NCBI RefSeq assembly: GCF_000621705.1
Contig: NZ_JHXO01000005.1
Span: 372,001 to 436,000 of the forward strand
Source of the DNA: Prolixibacter bellariivorans ATCC BAA-1284
GTDB lineage: Bacteria; Bacteroidota; Bacteroidia; Bacteroidales; Prolixibacteraceae
DNA: 64,000 bases
Direction: 5' to 3'
Made by a program: the position numbers and the translations under genes. The notes beneath the pieces are model-generated. The model did no database searches. It was given only the letters and a program-made list of their open reading frames with translations, and was not told the DNA's origin. The first letter of the stretch is position 1. Every line of letters starts with the position of its first letter. Of the stretch, positions 55,401 to 62,698 are shown in pieces.

Positions 55401-55829
55401 AGCCGGGACTGGAATATATCGGTTAATGGTGTCGAGAAATTCAATTTGTGGATGAATCAATCTGGTGAGGCCATTCTTCTGGTCTATGATACCCGTAACT
55501 TGTATGCTGTCTCCTGCTGTTACGGCTATTTGCTGTTCGCTGTCTTCCAATACAAAAATGCCAGCGGTGTGGTCTTGAAGTGTAAATACCTTCATATCGA
55601 AAATTCCCGACGAAGCACTAACCCTTCCGGCAATGCTCACAGTGTCACCCAAAAAATCCGGAATATCGTTGTTATCACCATCTGCCTTTATCTTACTTAT
55701 GGAATATTCATGGGGAAATGCCGTGGCGGGATAAATAATTCCACCCAGGAGCAGCACAATACCGTATATTAGGCCGGTACGGAATAATCTGTTTAAGGCG
55801 AAAAATATTTTGATAGATGTATGATGCAT
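52410..55829 (-). CDS. Multi-PAS sensor histidine kinase with periplasmic OB-like domains
   Basis: 1139 residues. An N-terminal hydrophobic segment (about 17-37), two OB-fold-like periplasmic modules (DTVSIAGRVSASSG, GDSIQVTGIID; GKLVFLTGIITNTG, GESVKVTGILAQ), a membrane helix (about 250-270), five PAS domains (PAC-type ends such as YVGTITDITEQK and YVVLQEDISEKK), then HisKA (FLANISHEIRTPMNGILGF) and an ATPase domain (LLNLLDNAMKFTP, VHDTGIGM, GIGLGLSIAKSYVEM). No receiver domain, so a separate regulator must exist. The OB-like extracytoplasmic part is unusual for a kinase and may bind an oligosaccharide or nucleic acid (inference). Confidence 0.9.
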   Translation of the reverse strand: MHHTSIKIFFALNRLFRTGLIYGIVLLLGGIIYPATAFPHEYSISKIKADGDNNDIPDFLGDTVSIAGRVSASSGIFDMKVFTLQDHTAGIFVLEDSEQQIAVTAGDSIQVTGIIDQKNGLTRLIHPQIEFLDTINRYIPVPAPLLSSNLESEEGKLVFLTGIITNTGFNKAGHYMLVAPHAGRDTAIYVFNSILQKNSHLFDGFKIGESVKVTGILAQCDSRKSPDRVYQIWPRTEDDLKQLHRTPLFYARLTSIIAGIALLIFVFNIILRFRVKRHFKELTESEKRFSDLAGMTTSTILIFQNGKFVYKNTALERITRRSVSSLLLPQLAEEISDFVKTNPNVIALNEGRHKEFHYHSGPDDDIWLDYTLGPIKWKGHDAVILTATDITARKRAEEEVKRNEKLFYTMAESAPVGIFRTLPDGYTTYVNPKWSELSGMPGNLAKGNAWITAVHPKDRKWLMDLWQHESSQHHSSVTEYRFLHPDGRIVWVLWQATPEFNEHGKLVGYVGTITDITEQKTTEELIRRSEEKYRYLFLNNPQIMWICERETLQFLEANKSAIQHYGFSREEFLDMTVLDIHTPENAKKIRKIREQGGSAACEGRWQHMLKNGEIIDVEVTSHLFDFEGKQARLVLVDDVTERLKVQEALQKSELSLNESQELAQMGSWEFDLVNNKSFWSENCFRLFGLEPYEIEPTYEYFRSRIHPDDLHLVDNYSRVTHDTREPQEIELRIVFPEGKIKWLLDKIIPVFKGNKLVLLKGINVDITGKKETESLLNILNQAVDQSQVSVLILNNDGQIEYANPNFTRVTGYSQEEVIGETPFILRTEEHSDEFFEHMLNTIRAGKIWNGEILTKKKNGEVLWENVIITPVQQKSGNISHYVVLQEDISEKKKLFDELVEAKEKAEESSRLKTAFLANISHEIRTPMNGILGFTELLRSAELTNEEKEEFTALIEQSGQRMLDTITKIVEISRIDAGQEQVNQNEVHLNQLLDKLHKTYHGKAEFLDLELTFLKGLPDEKATIISDTRKLEQILLNLLDNAMKFTPEGMIQCGYTATDHTINFYVHDTGIGMTSEQCEAVFQPFVQISLSLNRQYEGIGLGLSIAKSYVEMLGGTMKVKTEKNKGSQFSFSIPYNPVRT

Positions 55830-56183
55830 AAACTAATCCTAATGCAGTTTGCCGGGCCAGTCTTTTTATTTATAACGAAAATGGTGGGACAAAAGTATAC
55901 ACATGGAACCATAAAAAGGGAATCTAAAAATTTGCAAGTAATTCAATCCTTTCGGAAGACTTTTTGATGAAAGCGTAGTGGCTTGATGTTAGGAATATGT
56001 TTAATATCTCTATTATGTCTCCTATTCGGCATATAGGTCGACTATAATTTGAGAAATTTGATTCCTGTTTAGCAACCTGGAGCTTTTATCATAACAAAAT
56101 GAATGCTCTGTAGGGTATTGGGGCTTTGAGCCTGTAAAAAGAGGCAATCCGGTTTTTTTGTTTATGCTTTATTGTCTTAATTC

Positions 56184-56381
56184 TTAAGGGACAGGTTGTC
56201 CGGTGATGTTTCCTTCACGAACCACTACGCTATAAAATTTCATGTGCTTTAGGAGGTGATTGAATTTCGTTTTATTATCAAGCGGAACAGTTAAGCTGTT
56301 GCACCAGGGACAATTGACCGGTTCTGTTACCATGGAAAAATATTTGTGGGATATTTTGTCTTTGTTTTTATGCATGAGCAT
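56184..56381 (-). CDS. 65-residue protein with C2H2-like zinc-finger pattern
   Basis: The frame reads CPWC (C24, C27) and later FNHLLKHMK (H42, H46), giving C-x2-C-x14-H-x3-H. Basic, no signal. This spacing resembles zinc fingers, but no family is recognised and no terminator or promoter is clear, so it may be a chance frame. The flanking gap 55830-56183 contains nothing I can identify. Confidence 0.4.
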   Translation of the reverse strand: MLMHKNKDKISHKYFSMVTEPVNCPWCNSLTVPLDNKTKFNHLLKHMKFYSVVVREGNITGQPVP

Positions 56382-56681
56382 GACGAATGCATATGGTTGA
56401 CTTTTTAGATTGTTTCTTAACTATATAATGATTAAGTTAGGCTAACATTTTGGTTAAACCGGGTGACCATCCGGCTAACAACAGACAGAAAACAATAGCA
56501 TCAGTTTTTAGGGGAAAAAGAAAACAACCGGAATTTGAATATGATTCCCGGCTGAAAGAGTTAAGTATAACATCAAACCTAGACTGATGAAACGACCGAA
56601 GAACAACCGACTGACCCGACAGGGAAACCTCACTCCGGAGGTAACCTATTCCTGTGTTTATCCTATCAAAGAGAAAAATAT

Positions 56682-56700
56682 CCTGCCCGTTCCGGGCAGG
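56682..56700. repeat. Perfect hairpin upstream of the holin-like gene
   Basis: CCTGCCCG-TTC-CGGGCAGG with a 3-nt loop and no T tract, 44 bp before the holin start. The rest of 56382-56743 shows no gene. Confidence 0.55.
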
Positions 56701-56743
56701 CGAGACTAAGCCGATCAATCATTTACCTACCAATCCTATACAC

Positions 56744-57379
56744 ATGAAGAAAGACAAGAAAAGCGGCCTGCGAAAGCTGGGCGAAACCTTGCTCAAAAAG
56801 GGCCTTCCCCTGCTGGGGAGCATTGTTACCGGCGGAGCATCCGACCGGATTATTAACCTCGTGAAAGGCGCCACCGGCATCCTCGATGATGACCCGGAAG
56901 CCATCGAGCAACAGTTGAGCGACCATCCCGAGCTGCTGGTCAAACTGAAGGAATTGGAAGCGACCAACAAGGTGCAGCTGCAGGAACTGTTGCTGCAGTC
57001 GGCCCGTATCGAACTGGAAGAGACACAATCGTACCTTGGCGACGTACAAGATGCCCGTCGGCGCGAAATCCAGGTAACTAACGCTACGGGGCGTCGAGAC
57101 TGGCTTTTCCTGGCATTAGCCATTATCGTGGTGGTTGGCTTTTTCACCCTGGTGATGGTGGCTGTCATCGGTTCGTTCAACGGGAAGAGTTTCTCGACGA
57201 ATGGAGCCATTAACCAGCTGTTTGGCGCATTGGTCGCCGGTTTCACCATGGTACTCTCGTACTTCTTTGGTTCCAGCAAAGGCAGTGCCGACAAAACCAA
57301 CCTGATGGAACGTCGTTTCCAAACGCAGCCGACGGCTCTGCCGACTACTACCGAACCGTTTACCAACGCAAAAGGATAG
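56744..57379 (+). CDS. Holin-like phage-type membrane protein
   Basis: Started at the ATG at 56744 (MKKDKKSGLRKLGE); the open frame begins 90 bp earlier without a good start. 211 residues: an amphipathic basic N-terminus, an acidic coiled-coil-like middle (about 52-112, with ARRREIQVTNATGRRDW) and two membrane helices (120-142, 156-176), then a Ser/Thr-rich tail. This order is that of the 3TM/GTA-type holins of phages. The next gene, 3 bp downstream, is a DUF5675-SH3 protein, so together they look like a lysis cassette that survived from a prophage. No structural phage genes are visible. Confidence 0.7.
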   Translation: MKKDKKSGLRKLGETLLKKGLPLLGSIVTGGASDRIINLVKGATGILDDDPEAIEQQLSDHPELLVKLKELEATNKVQLQELLLQSARIELEETQSYLGDVQDARRREIQVTNATGRRDWLFLALAIIVVVGFFTLVMVAVIGSFNGKSFSTNGAINQLFGALVAGFTMVLSYFFGSSKGSADKTNLMERRFQTQPTALPTTTEPFTNAKG

Positions 57380-57382
57380 CCT

Positions 57383-58024
57383 ATGGAACTGCAAGTGATA
57401 CGGTACAGCACCGTCGGCGAATCGGCGTTGGGAATGTTGTTCATCAACGGCACCTTTGCCTGTTATACCCTCGAAGACCGGCCACGTGAGGCTAAAGTAA
57501 ACGGTAAAACCGGCATCCCGGCCGGACGTTACCGCGTCGAACTGTATACGCAGGGACGGCTGCATGCGAAATACCTCGAACGGTATGGTCCCGACTTCCA
57601 CAAGGGAATGCTGCACATTGTTGGTGTCCCGGGCTTCGAAGGGATTCTTATCCACACCGGGAATACCGATGACGACACCGACGGCTGCCTGCTGGTGGGC
57701 GATACCTCGCAGGTCAACATCAATCGCGATGGTTTTATCGGCGAAAGCCGGAAAGCCTATCAACGCATCTACCCAATGATAGCCAATGTGCTCGAACTGG
57801 GCGAGGCAGTATGGATAACCTACCGGGACAGCCTGAACGGCAAGTCGGAACCGGCAGAAGCGGACCAACTGGTGGTGGCCGACCAGCTCAACTTCCGCGC
57901 CTCGCCGGGCGGTAACCGGATGGGTGTTTTGTTCGAAAACACCGGCGTCGAAACCATTGAACAACGCGACGGCTGGTCCCGCATCTATGTCGAAGGCTGG
58001 GTGAGCGGCAAGTATTTGGGGTGA
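57383..58024 (+). CDS. DUF5675-SH3 protein (endolysin-like)
   Basis: 213 residues, no signal peptide. The DUF5675 domain (1-150) has GIPAGRYRVELY, the block GILIHTGNTDDDTDGCLLVG with H91 and C102, and a C-terminal SH3-type wall-binding domain (about 163-213: LNFRASPGG...WSRIYVEGWVSGKYL). The His/Cys pair resembles L,D-transpeptidase-like cysteine active sites, so peptidoglycan cutting or modification is plausible (inference). The lack of a signal fits a holin-dependent route using the gene 3 bp upstream. Confidence 0.75.
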   Translation: MELQVIRYSTVGESALGMLFINGTFACYTLEDRPREAKVNGKTGIPAGRYRVELYTQGRLHAKYLERYGPDFHKGMLHIVGVPGFEGILIHTGNTDDDTDGCLLVGDTSQVNINRDGFIGESRKAYQRIYPMIANVLELGEAVWITYRDSLNGKSEPAEADQLVVADQLNFRASPGGNRMGVLFENTGVETIEQRDGWSRIYVEGWVSGKYLG

Positions 58025-58036
58025 ATTTCCCCACCT

Positions 58037-58060
58037 CGTCAGTGGTCGTAGACCCTGACG
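58037..58060. repeat. Dispersed palindrome, type A
   Basis: CGTCAG (58037-58042) and CTGACG (58055-58060) with inner GGTC/GACC arms, between two small genes. Confidence 0.6.
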
Positions 58061-58083
58061 GGGTTCTGCAAAATTAACAACGG

Positions 58084-58434
58084 ATGAAAAACAATGAAGA
58101 CTACAACAGCGAAGATCTATTTAAAGCACTGAAACAGATAAAGGAAACGGTGCCCTGTCTGCTTGAGAGTATACAACAACTGGCCGGGCTGTCGTCGCGT
58201 ACACCCGGGGAGGAAGAGGAGTTGCAAAAGTTGCTGGGAATCTTCGACCAGTTGAAGTGGTCGCTGAGTGACCTGAGAGATTATCTCGATGGGAAGCTCT
58301 TCGATGCATCATTGACTTTTTATTGTGTGATAAAGGAAAAAGCTGCAGCGGGTGATGTACAGGCTCAGAAAATTGTCGATGATCTGGGACCATGGTATCA
58401 GCAAATCCTTATCGATCAAGTGAACCGGAATTAG
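58084..58434 (+). CDS. Hypothetical 116-residue acidic helical protein
   Basis: The sequence (MKNNEDYNSEDLFKALKQIK) is mostly helical with repeated Leu and Glu, with one Cys in the first helix (ETVPCLLES) and one near the middle (TFYCVIKEK). No signal or membrane segment. I do not recognise it. It follows the lysis-type pair by 59 bp with a palindrome between, and is probably part of the same remnant. Confidence 0.6.
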   Translation: MKNNEDYNSEDLFKALKQIKETVPCLLESIQQLAGLSSRTPGEEEELQKLLGIFDQLKWSLSDLRDYLDGKLFDASLTFYCVIKEKAAAGDVQAQKIVDDLGPWYQQILIDQVNRN

Positions 58435-58596
58435 TAGCCTTCTCCCCGTCGGTGGTGGAAGGCATAAAATGGAAACGCGACGCATAACCCTGACAGGGTA
58501 GACCAACGACGATATGACCAAACGAAAAACCAAATATCCTTTTAACGCTGGCAGCGTCGGAAATAAAGAAAAACTAAGACAATACAACCAACAACA

Positions 58597-58965
58597 ATGA
58601 ACCACACTACTTCCATAACGCCGACCGGTACCAAGGCGTTGGTGGCCGGCCCACACCCGGGTGTAACCACTGGTGGGGATCGTCCGCTAAGTGGTGGGCG
58701 ACGTCCGCTAAGTGGTGGGGACTGTCCGCTAAGTGGTGGGGACTGTCCGCTAAGTGGTGGGCGACGTCCGCTAAGTGGTGGGCGACGTCCGCTATGTGGT
58801 GGGGACCGTCCGCTAAGTGGTGGGTGACATCCGCTATGTGGTGGGGATTGTCCGCTAAGTGGTGGGCGACATCCGCTATGTGGTGGGGATTGTCCGCTAA
58901 GTGGTGGGCGACATCCGCTATGTGGTGGGGATTGTCCGCTATGCGGTGGGCGACATCCGCCATGA
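58597..58965 (+). pseudogene. Repeat-encoding frame with internal TGA
   Basis: An ATG at 58597 opens a frame that runs through the 21-bp repeats as heptads of the type R-P-L-S-G-G-[RD]. It stops at TGA 58825-58827, where all comparable repeats read CGA; one C-to-T change explains it. Without that stop the frame would continue to 58965 (about 122 codons). Either a degraded gene or a chance frame, since the repeat is open in three frames. Confidence 0.35.
58667..58960 (+). repeat. Minisatellite, 14 x 21 bp
   Basis: Fourteen contiguous units of 21 bp without any indel, consensus TAAGTGGTGGGCGACGTCCG plus C. Units 8-13 form three 42-bp dimers alternating TAAG...GACATCCGC and TATG...GATTGTCCGC, a higher-order repeat that implies recent expansion. 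Because 21 is a multiple of 3 and the units lack stops, the minus strand (heptad A-D-x-x-H-H-[IL]) and another plus frame are also open. Confidence 0.9.
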
Positions 58966-59095
58966 TACGGGCGTGACTGCCGGTGGCAGTAAAATGGGGC
59001 AGGCGGATGCAGTGGCGCATCTCCGGACAGGTTACTACGTTGTACATCCGCTCGGCCCCCTAATTAATTGAATTAATCATTTAAAATTAAGTAAA

Positions 59096-59791
59096 ATGAG
59101 CAAAAACGATCGAATGTATTCGACATCGGATGCCGAAATGCTGGAATCAGCCGAGGTTATTGCTGCGTCATTAAGTGATGATATCGGCGATTTTACCGCA
59201 TTTGATTCAACCATGACACCCGATTATGTAACAACGGTTCAGGGAGCTGTTGGCCGGGTGAAGGAAATCAAGCCGGACGCAGTTATCATCGACGAGATGA
59301 GTGAATGGACACAGAAGGTGGATGCTGCCATGAAAAAGTGCAGCAATGCCTACAATAACGTGGCCTATTTTATTCGAAAGGCTTACAATGGTAACACGGC
59401 TGTTCAGAACCAGTTTGGTTTGAACGACTATATGAAAGTTCGCGATAGTCAGGCTAAAATGGTGTTGTTCATGGAAACACTGGGCGACATGGGCACAGCG
59501 CATCACGACGAGTTGGTGGCCGCAGGATGCGGCGAAAGTGTGATTACTTCCATTACTGAAGTAGCCACCGAACTGCGCGAGGCCAATATCAATCAGGAGA
59601 AGTACAAAAAGGAGCGGGGCGTGTTGACCCAGGAACGGGTAAAACGGCTGAACGAGGTGTACCAGTTGCTGGTTCCCCTCAGCGACGCGGCACAAATTAT
59701 CTATCGCGACGACCCGGCCCGCCTGAGCAAGTATACACTGACCAGCGCAAAACCGGCAGGCGGCACAGACCAATCGTCTGACGAACTATAA
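59096..59791 (+). CDS. Hypothetical 231-residue helical protein
   Basis: A soluble, mainly helical, acidic protein with no signal, starting MSKNDRMYSTSDAEMLE. The middle (AMKKCSNAYNNVAYFIRKAYNG) and the end (LTQERVKRLNEVYQLLVPLSDAAQIIYRDDPARLSKY) look like a coiled or up-and-down helical bundle. I cannot name the family. It lies just downstream of the minisatellite and before a CCTGACAGG palindrome. Confidence 0.7.
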   Translation: MSKNDRMYSTSDAEMLESAEVIAASLSDDIGDFTAFDSTMTPDYVTTVQGAVGRVKEIKPDAVIIDEMSEWTQKVDAAMKKCSNAYNNVAYFIRKAYNGNTAVQNQFGLNDYMKVRDSQAKMVLFMETLGDMGTAHHDELVAAGCGESVITSITEVATELREANINQEKYKKERGVLTQERVKRLNEVYQLLVPLSDAAQIIYRDDPARLSKYTLTSAKPAGGTDQSSDEL

Positions 59792-59848
59792 ACTTTCATT
59801 CTCCGCCGGCCTGGTACCACCGGCGGGAAAGTGAAAGGACTACCTACT

Positions 59849-59879
59849 AACCTGACAGGTTTTTAAAACCTGTCAGGTT
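59849..59879. repeat. Dispersed palindrome, type B
   Basis: Perfect 15-bp arms AACCTGACAGGTTTT / AAAACCTGTCAGGTT around one base. Copies with small changes at 62446-62476 and 63557-63585. Confidence 0.85.
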
Positions 59880-59961
59880 GAAAAGGAACACACCCCGAAG
59901 TGGTTGATTGGAAATGTTTTGTTAACTTGGGATGGCTGGACAATTGAAGACTCAACATAAT

Positions 59962-60003
59962 AGGTGTTGTTATAACCCTGATTTTGGAGGAATAACAACA
60001 CCT
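59962..60003. promoter_or_regulatory. 12-bp perfect inverted repeat upstream of the restriction-modification genes
   Basis: AGGTGTTGTTAT (59962-59973) and ATAACAACACCT (59992-60003), 18-bp loop, with an extra half copy AATAACAAC near 60026. It lies 105 bp before the endonuclease start and could bind a regulator. The rest of the gap 59880-60107 shows nothing else. Confidence 0.5.
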
Positions 60004-60107
60004 GAGAATTTGTTAAAAGAGAAATAACAACCATGTTTGATACACATTCGTTAGCAACAAAGCTGAAAAACAAAAAAACAAGTACTGAAAAATTATAAAT
60101 TTGTAGA

Positions 60108-60746
60108 ATGAACAGAGATTTTAAAAGAGAAGAACACGTTTATTCATCAGAAGCCTTTGAGGAAATAATCAAAGACACCATACGATTCTTTAACGGTACT
60201 CCAGTAATAAAGCTACCGCCACCAGAAAAATTTCATGGAACTGGTGTTTATGCTATCTATTTTATTGGGAAAAGCAAATTATATTCAAAATTAGCTGCGC
60301 AAAATAGAATTGAATTTTCGATGCCTATCTATGTTGGGAAAGCTGTTCCAAGAGGTTGGAGACAGGCACGAATAGAAACACAAAGCAGCAAAAAGTCTTA
60401 TGAATTAAATGGAAGACTTAATGAGCATGGCAGAAGCATTGAACAAGTTAATAATCTATCGATTGAGGATTTTTATTGTCGTTTTATTATTTTAGAAAAT
60501 GCAGCAAGTAGCTTAATAAGCACAGTTGAAGCTGCACTTATTAGATATTACAAACCAATATGGAATACCCAAATAGATGGGTTTGGAAATCATGACCCCG
60601 GCAAGGGAAGATACAATCAAGCGAAATCAGAATGGGATGTACTTCACCCGGGAAGACCATGGGCTGATAAGTGTTTAGGAGATGCTCCAAATTTTGACAA
60701 AGTAGAAGAAAAAGCAATTGAATATTACTCAAAGAAAAAATCATAA
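60108..60746 (+). CDS. Eco29kI-like GIY-YIG type II restriction endonuclease
   Basis: 212 residues with the family order GTGVYAIYFIG, PIYVGKAVPRGWRQ, LNGRLNEHGRSIE, ISTVEAALIRYYKPIWNTQIDGFGNHDPGKGR. Catalytic residues known for Eco29kI (Tyr49, Tyr76, Arg104, His108, Glu142, Asn154, recalled from the literature) align with Y48, Y75, R103, H107, E141 and N153 here, an offset of one. The expected target is CCGCGG. The base composition is distinctly AT-rich compared with neighbours, indicating transfer. Its stop overlaps the methyltransferase start by one base. Confidence 0.92.
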   Translation: MNRDFKREEHVYSSEAFEEIIKDTIRFFNGTPVIKLPPPEKFHGTGVYAIYFIGKSKLYSKLAAQNRIEFSMPIYVGKAVPRGWRQARIETQSSKKSYELNGRLNEHGRSIEQVNNLSIEDFYCRFIILENAASSLISTVEAALIRYYKPIWNTQIDGFGNHDPGKGRYNQAKSEWDVLHPGRPWADKCLGDAPNFDKVEEKAIEYYSKKKS

Positions 60747-61885
60747 TGAAATCTTTTGAATTATTTTCTGGCGCAGGAGGTTTAGCCGAAGGATTAAAGA
60801 TTTCGGGATTTAATCATATTGCTTTACTCGAATATAATAAGGACGCTTGCAATACTTTAAAAGTTAATTTTCCAGAGTCAAAAGTTTTTGAGCAAGATGT
60901 TAGAGAGTTTAATTTTAGTGAAATTGGAAAAGTTGACTTAATTGGCGGTGGACCTCCATGTCAACCCTTTTCTTTGGGAGGTAAAGCTAAAGGGAATAAT
61001 GACCACAGAGATATGTTCCCGTTTGCAATAAAAGGGATAAAAGAATTAACTCCGAAAGCATTCATTTTTGAAAATGTAAAAGGTTTATTAAGGCAATCTT
61101 TTTCTTCATATTTCAATTACATAATTCTTCAACTCACTTATCCTGAAATAAATATTGAAAAAAAAGAGAGCTGGGAAAGCCATTTAACAAGACTTGAAAA
61201 AGTTCATACTGCTGGTTTGTATTCAGGGCTGAAATACAATATTGTTTTTCGGTTAGTAAATGCAGCAAATTATGGAGTTCCCCAGAAAAGAGAACGAGTT
61301 ATAATAGTTGGTATTAGAGACGATTTGGGCATTGATTGGTCTTTCCCTAAAGAGACACACTCAGAGGAAAGATTACTTTGGGATAAATTTGTTACTGGTG
61401 AATATTGGGATAGAAATAAAATTGAAAATAGGTTTAAAGAAATTCCAGATTTAAAACTTAAAAAACAAATTAACAAATTAAGATACCAATACGGCTTTTT
61501 TTCACCAGATACTAAGCCTTGGGTAACAATCAGAGAAGCACTATCTGGACTTCCTGACCCGAGAGAATCAAATTTTCATAGCGAACATATTTTTCGCGAC
61601 GGAGCAAGAATTTATCCGGGACATACAGGTAGTTATATTGACGAACCGTCAAAAACTATTAAAGCAGGAGACCATGGAGTTCCCGGAGGAGAAAATATGA
61701 TTCGCTTTGAGACAGGGAAAGTAAGATATTTGACTATTCTGGAAGCGAAAAGAATTCAAACTTTTCCTGACAATTACGAAATAACTGGTTCATGGACAGA
61801 AGGAATGCGTCAACTAGGAAATGCAGTACCAGTTAGATTAGCAAATATCATCGGAAACGAATTGAAGAAAAAGCTCAGTTGCTAA
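60746..61885 (+). CDS. C5-cytosine DNA methyltransferase, partner of the Eco29kI-like nuclease
   Basis: 379 residues with the C5 motifs: I (LFSGAGGLAEGL), IV with catalytic C72 (GGPPCQPFS), VI (FENVKGLL), VIII (PQKRERVIIVG), and X (RQLGNAVPVRLANIIG). It protects the cell's own target sites, presumably CCGCGG. It is one unit with the endonuclease gene (TAATG overlap). AT-rich like its partner. Its stop codon lies inside the start of an attC-like palindrome. Confidence 0.93.
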   Translation: MKSFELFSGAGGLAEGLKISGFNHIALLEYNKDACNTLKVNFPESKVFEQDVREFNFSEIGKVDLIGGGPPCQPFSLGGKAKGNNDHRDMFPFAIKGIKELTPKAFIFENVKGLLRQSFSSYFNYIILQLTYPEINIEKKESWESHLTRLEKVHTAGLYSGLKYNIVFRLVNAANYGVPQKRERVIIVGIRDDLGIDWSFPKETHSEERLLWDKFVTGEYWDRNKIENRFKEIPDLKLKKQINKLRYQYGFFSPDTKPWVTIREALSGLPDPRESNFHSEHIFRDGARIYPGHTGSYIDEPSKTIKAGDHGVPGGENMIRFETGKVRYLTILEAKRIQTFPDNYEITGSWTEGMRQLGNAVPVRLANIIGNELKKKLSC

Positions 61886-62008
61886 CACGCGGTATAGTTA
61901 ATAAGGGTTTCTTTGTTTTTCGGAGCGCAGTAGCCCGCCTCAAAATTTCCTGTTCTTTGACTGATAATTTGCCCGCAATCCTTTACTAACCATACCGCCA
62001 CCGTTAGC
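61881..62008 (+). repeat. attC-like imperfect palindrome, 128 bp
   Basis: The left arm GCTAACACGCGGTATAGTTA (from 61881) and the reverse complement of the right arm, CGCTAACGGTGGCGGTATGG (ending 62008), can pair along about 25 bases with a few bulges. The left end includes the methyltransferase stop codon and the right end is GTTAGC, near the GTTRRRY core of integron cassettes. No integrase gene is in the window. The size fits attC, but other Bacteroidota mobile palindromes are possible. Confidence 0.5.
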
Positions 62009-62035
62009 GTAAATTCTTAATAAAAGATTTAATAA

Positions 62036-62419
62036 ATGCTACAACACAGACTTACCGACACCAACGAATTTCGATTTTACTATTTTACGAATCGATATGC
62101 TGATACCGTAAATTTCTACAAAAGTGTTATGCAACTTGAAGAAGTGAGGTCGTGGGATCGGGGTCATTGCAACAAAGGAACCATCTTTAAATTTCCAAAA
62201 AGTGAATTCCTGTTAGAAGTTGAAGAAAGCGAAGAAGCACCTTCATTTTATGGAGCCGGCCTTTATATGGAGGTCGATGATGTCGATGATTGGTATCGCA
62301 AAGCAGTCGCTCAACGTATTCAAATCAAACAACCAATTTCCGACACATCCTACGGTCATCGCTCATTCAAGATGGAAGACCCTAACGGCTTAACAATCGG
62401 GTTGTTTCAATACATTTAA
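62036..62419 (+). CDS. VOC-superfamily (glyoxalase/bleomycin-resistance-like) protein
   Basis: 127 residues with the paired beta-alpha-beta modules of the vicinal-oxygen-chelate fold: FYYFTNRYADTVNFYKSVM at the N-terminus and YGHRSFKMEDPNGLTIGLFQ at the C-terminus. Cytoplasmic. Substrate unknown. It begins 28 bp after the attC-like site, so it may be a captured cassette gene. Confidence 0.85.
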   Translation: MLQHRLTDTNEFRFYYFTNRYADTVNFYKSVMQLEEVRSWDRGHCNKGTIFKFPKSEFLLEVEESEEAPSFYGAGLYMEVDDVDDWYRKAVAQRIQIKQPISDTSYGHRSFKMEDPNGLTIGLFQYI

Positions 62420-62445
62420 TTGTCCAAAATATGGAGATGATCTCT

Positions 62446-62482
62446 AACCTGACAGGTTTCCGAAACCTGTCAGGTTTTTTTT
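62446..62482 (+). terminator. Type B palindrome acting as terminator
   Basis: Arms AACCTGACAGGTTTC / GAAACCTGTCAGGTT (62446-62460, 62462-62476) followed by T's. A second short palindrome AGACCCC/GGGGTCT lies at 62493-62510. The remainder of 62511-62698 shows nothing further. Confidence 0.7.
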
Positions 62483-62698
62483 GCAGCGTCCCAGACCCCT
62501 GTCGGGGTCTGCGACCACCGAAAGGGTAGCGGGAGCAAATGAGATAAGGACCAGTTCTTCCCTGGCTATCGAATAACGTATCAGCATACGCTCTTGTGAC
62601 CGGAAATTCGTAATTTGAACTTCGAAAGACTGAGAGATATCCCAAAGTGCAAAGGGAAACCTGAGCGTATTTAATGATAGTAACCAAAAACGACCGTT

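Noticed and set aside
58667-58960. CRISPR array
   Set aside because: The 21-bp units are directly contiguous with no unique spacers, and no cas gene is present.
58607-59047. Minus-strand frame with A-D-x-x-H-H heptads
   Set aside because: It is the antisense of the 21-bp minisatellite. Any period divisible by 3 without stops gives such frames; it has no promoter or sensible start context.
62382-62687. Minus-strand 101-codon frame
   Set aside because: It runs through the type B palindrome and the 3' end of the VOC gene on the other strand; composition and position indicate chance.
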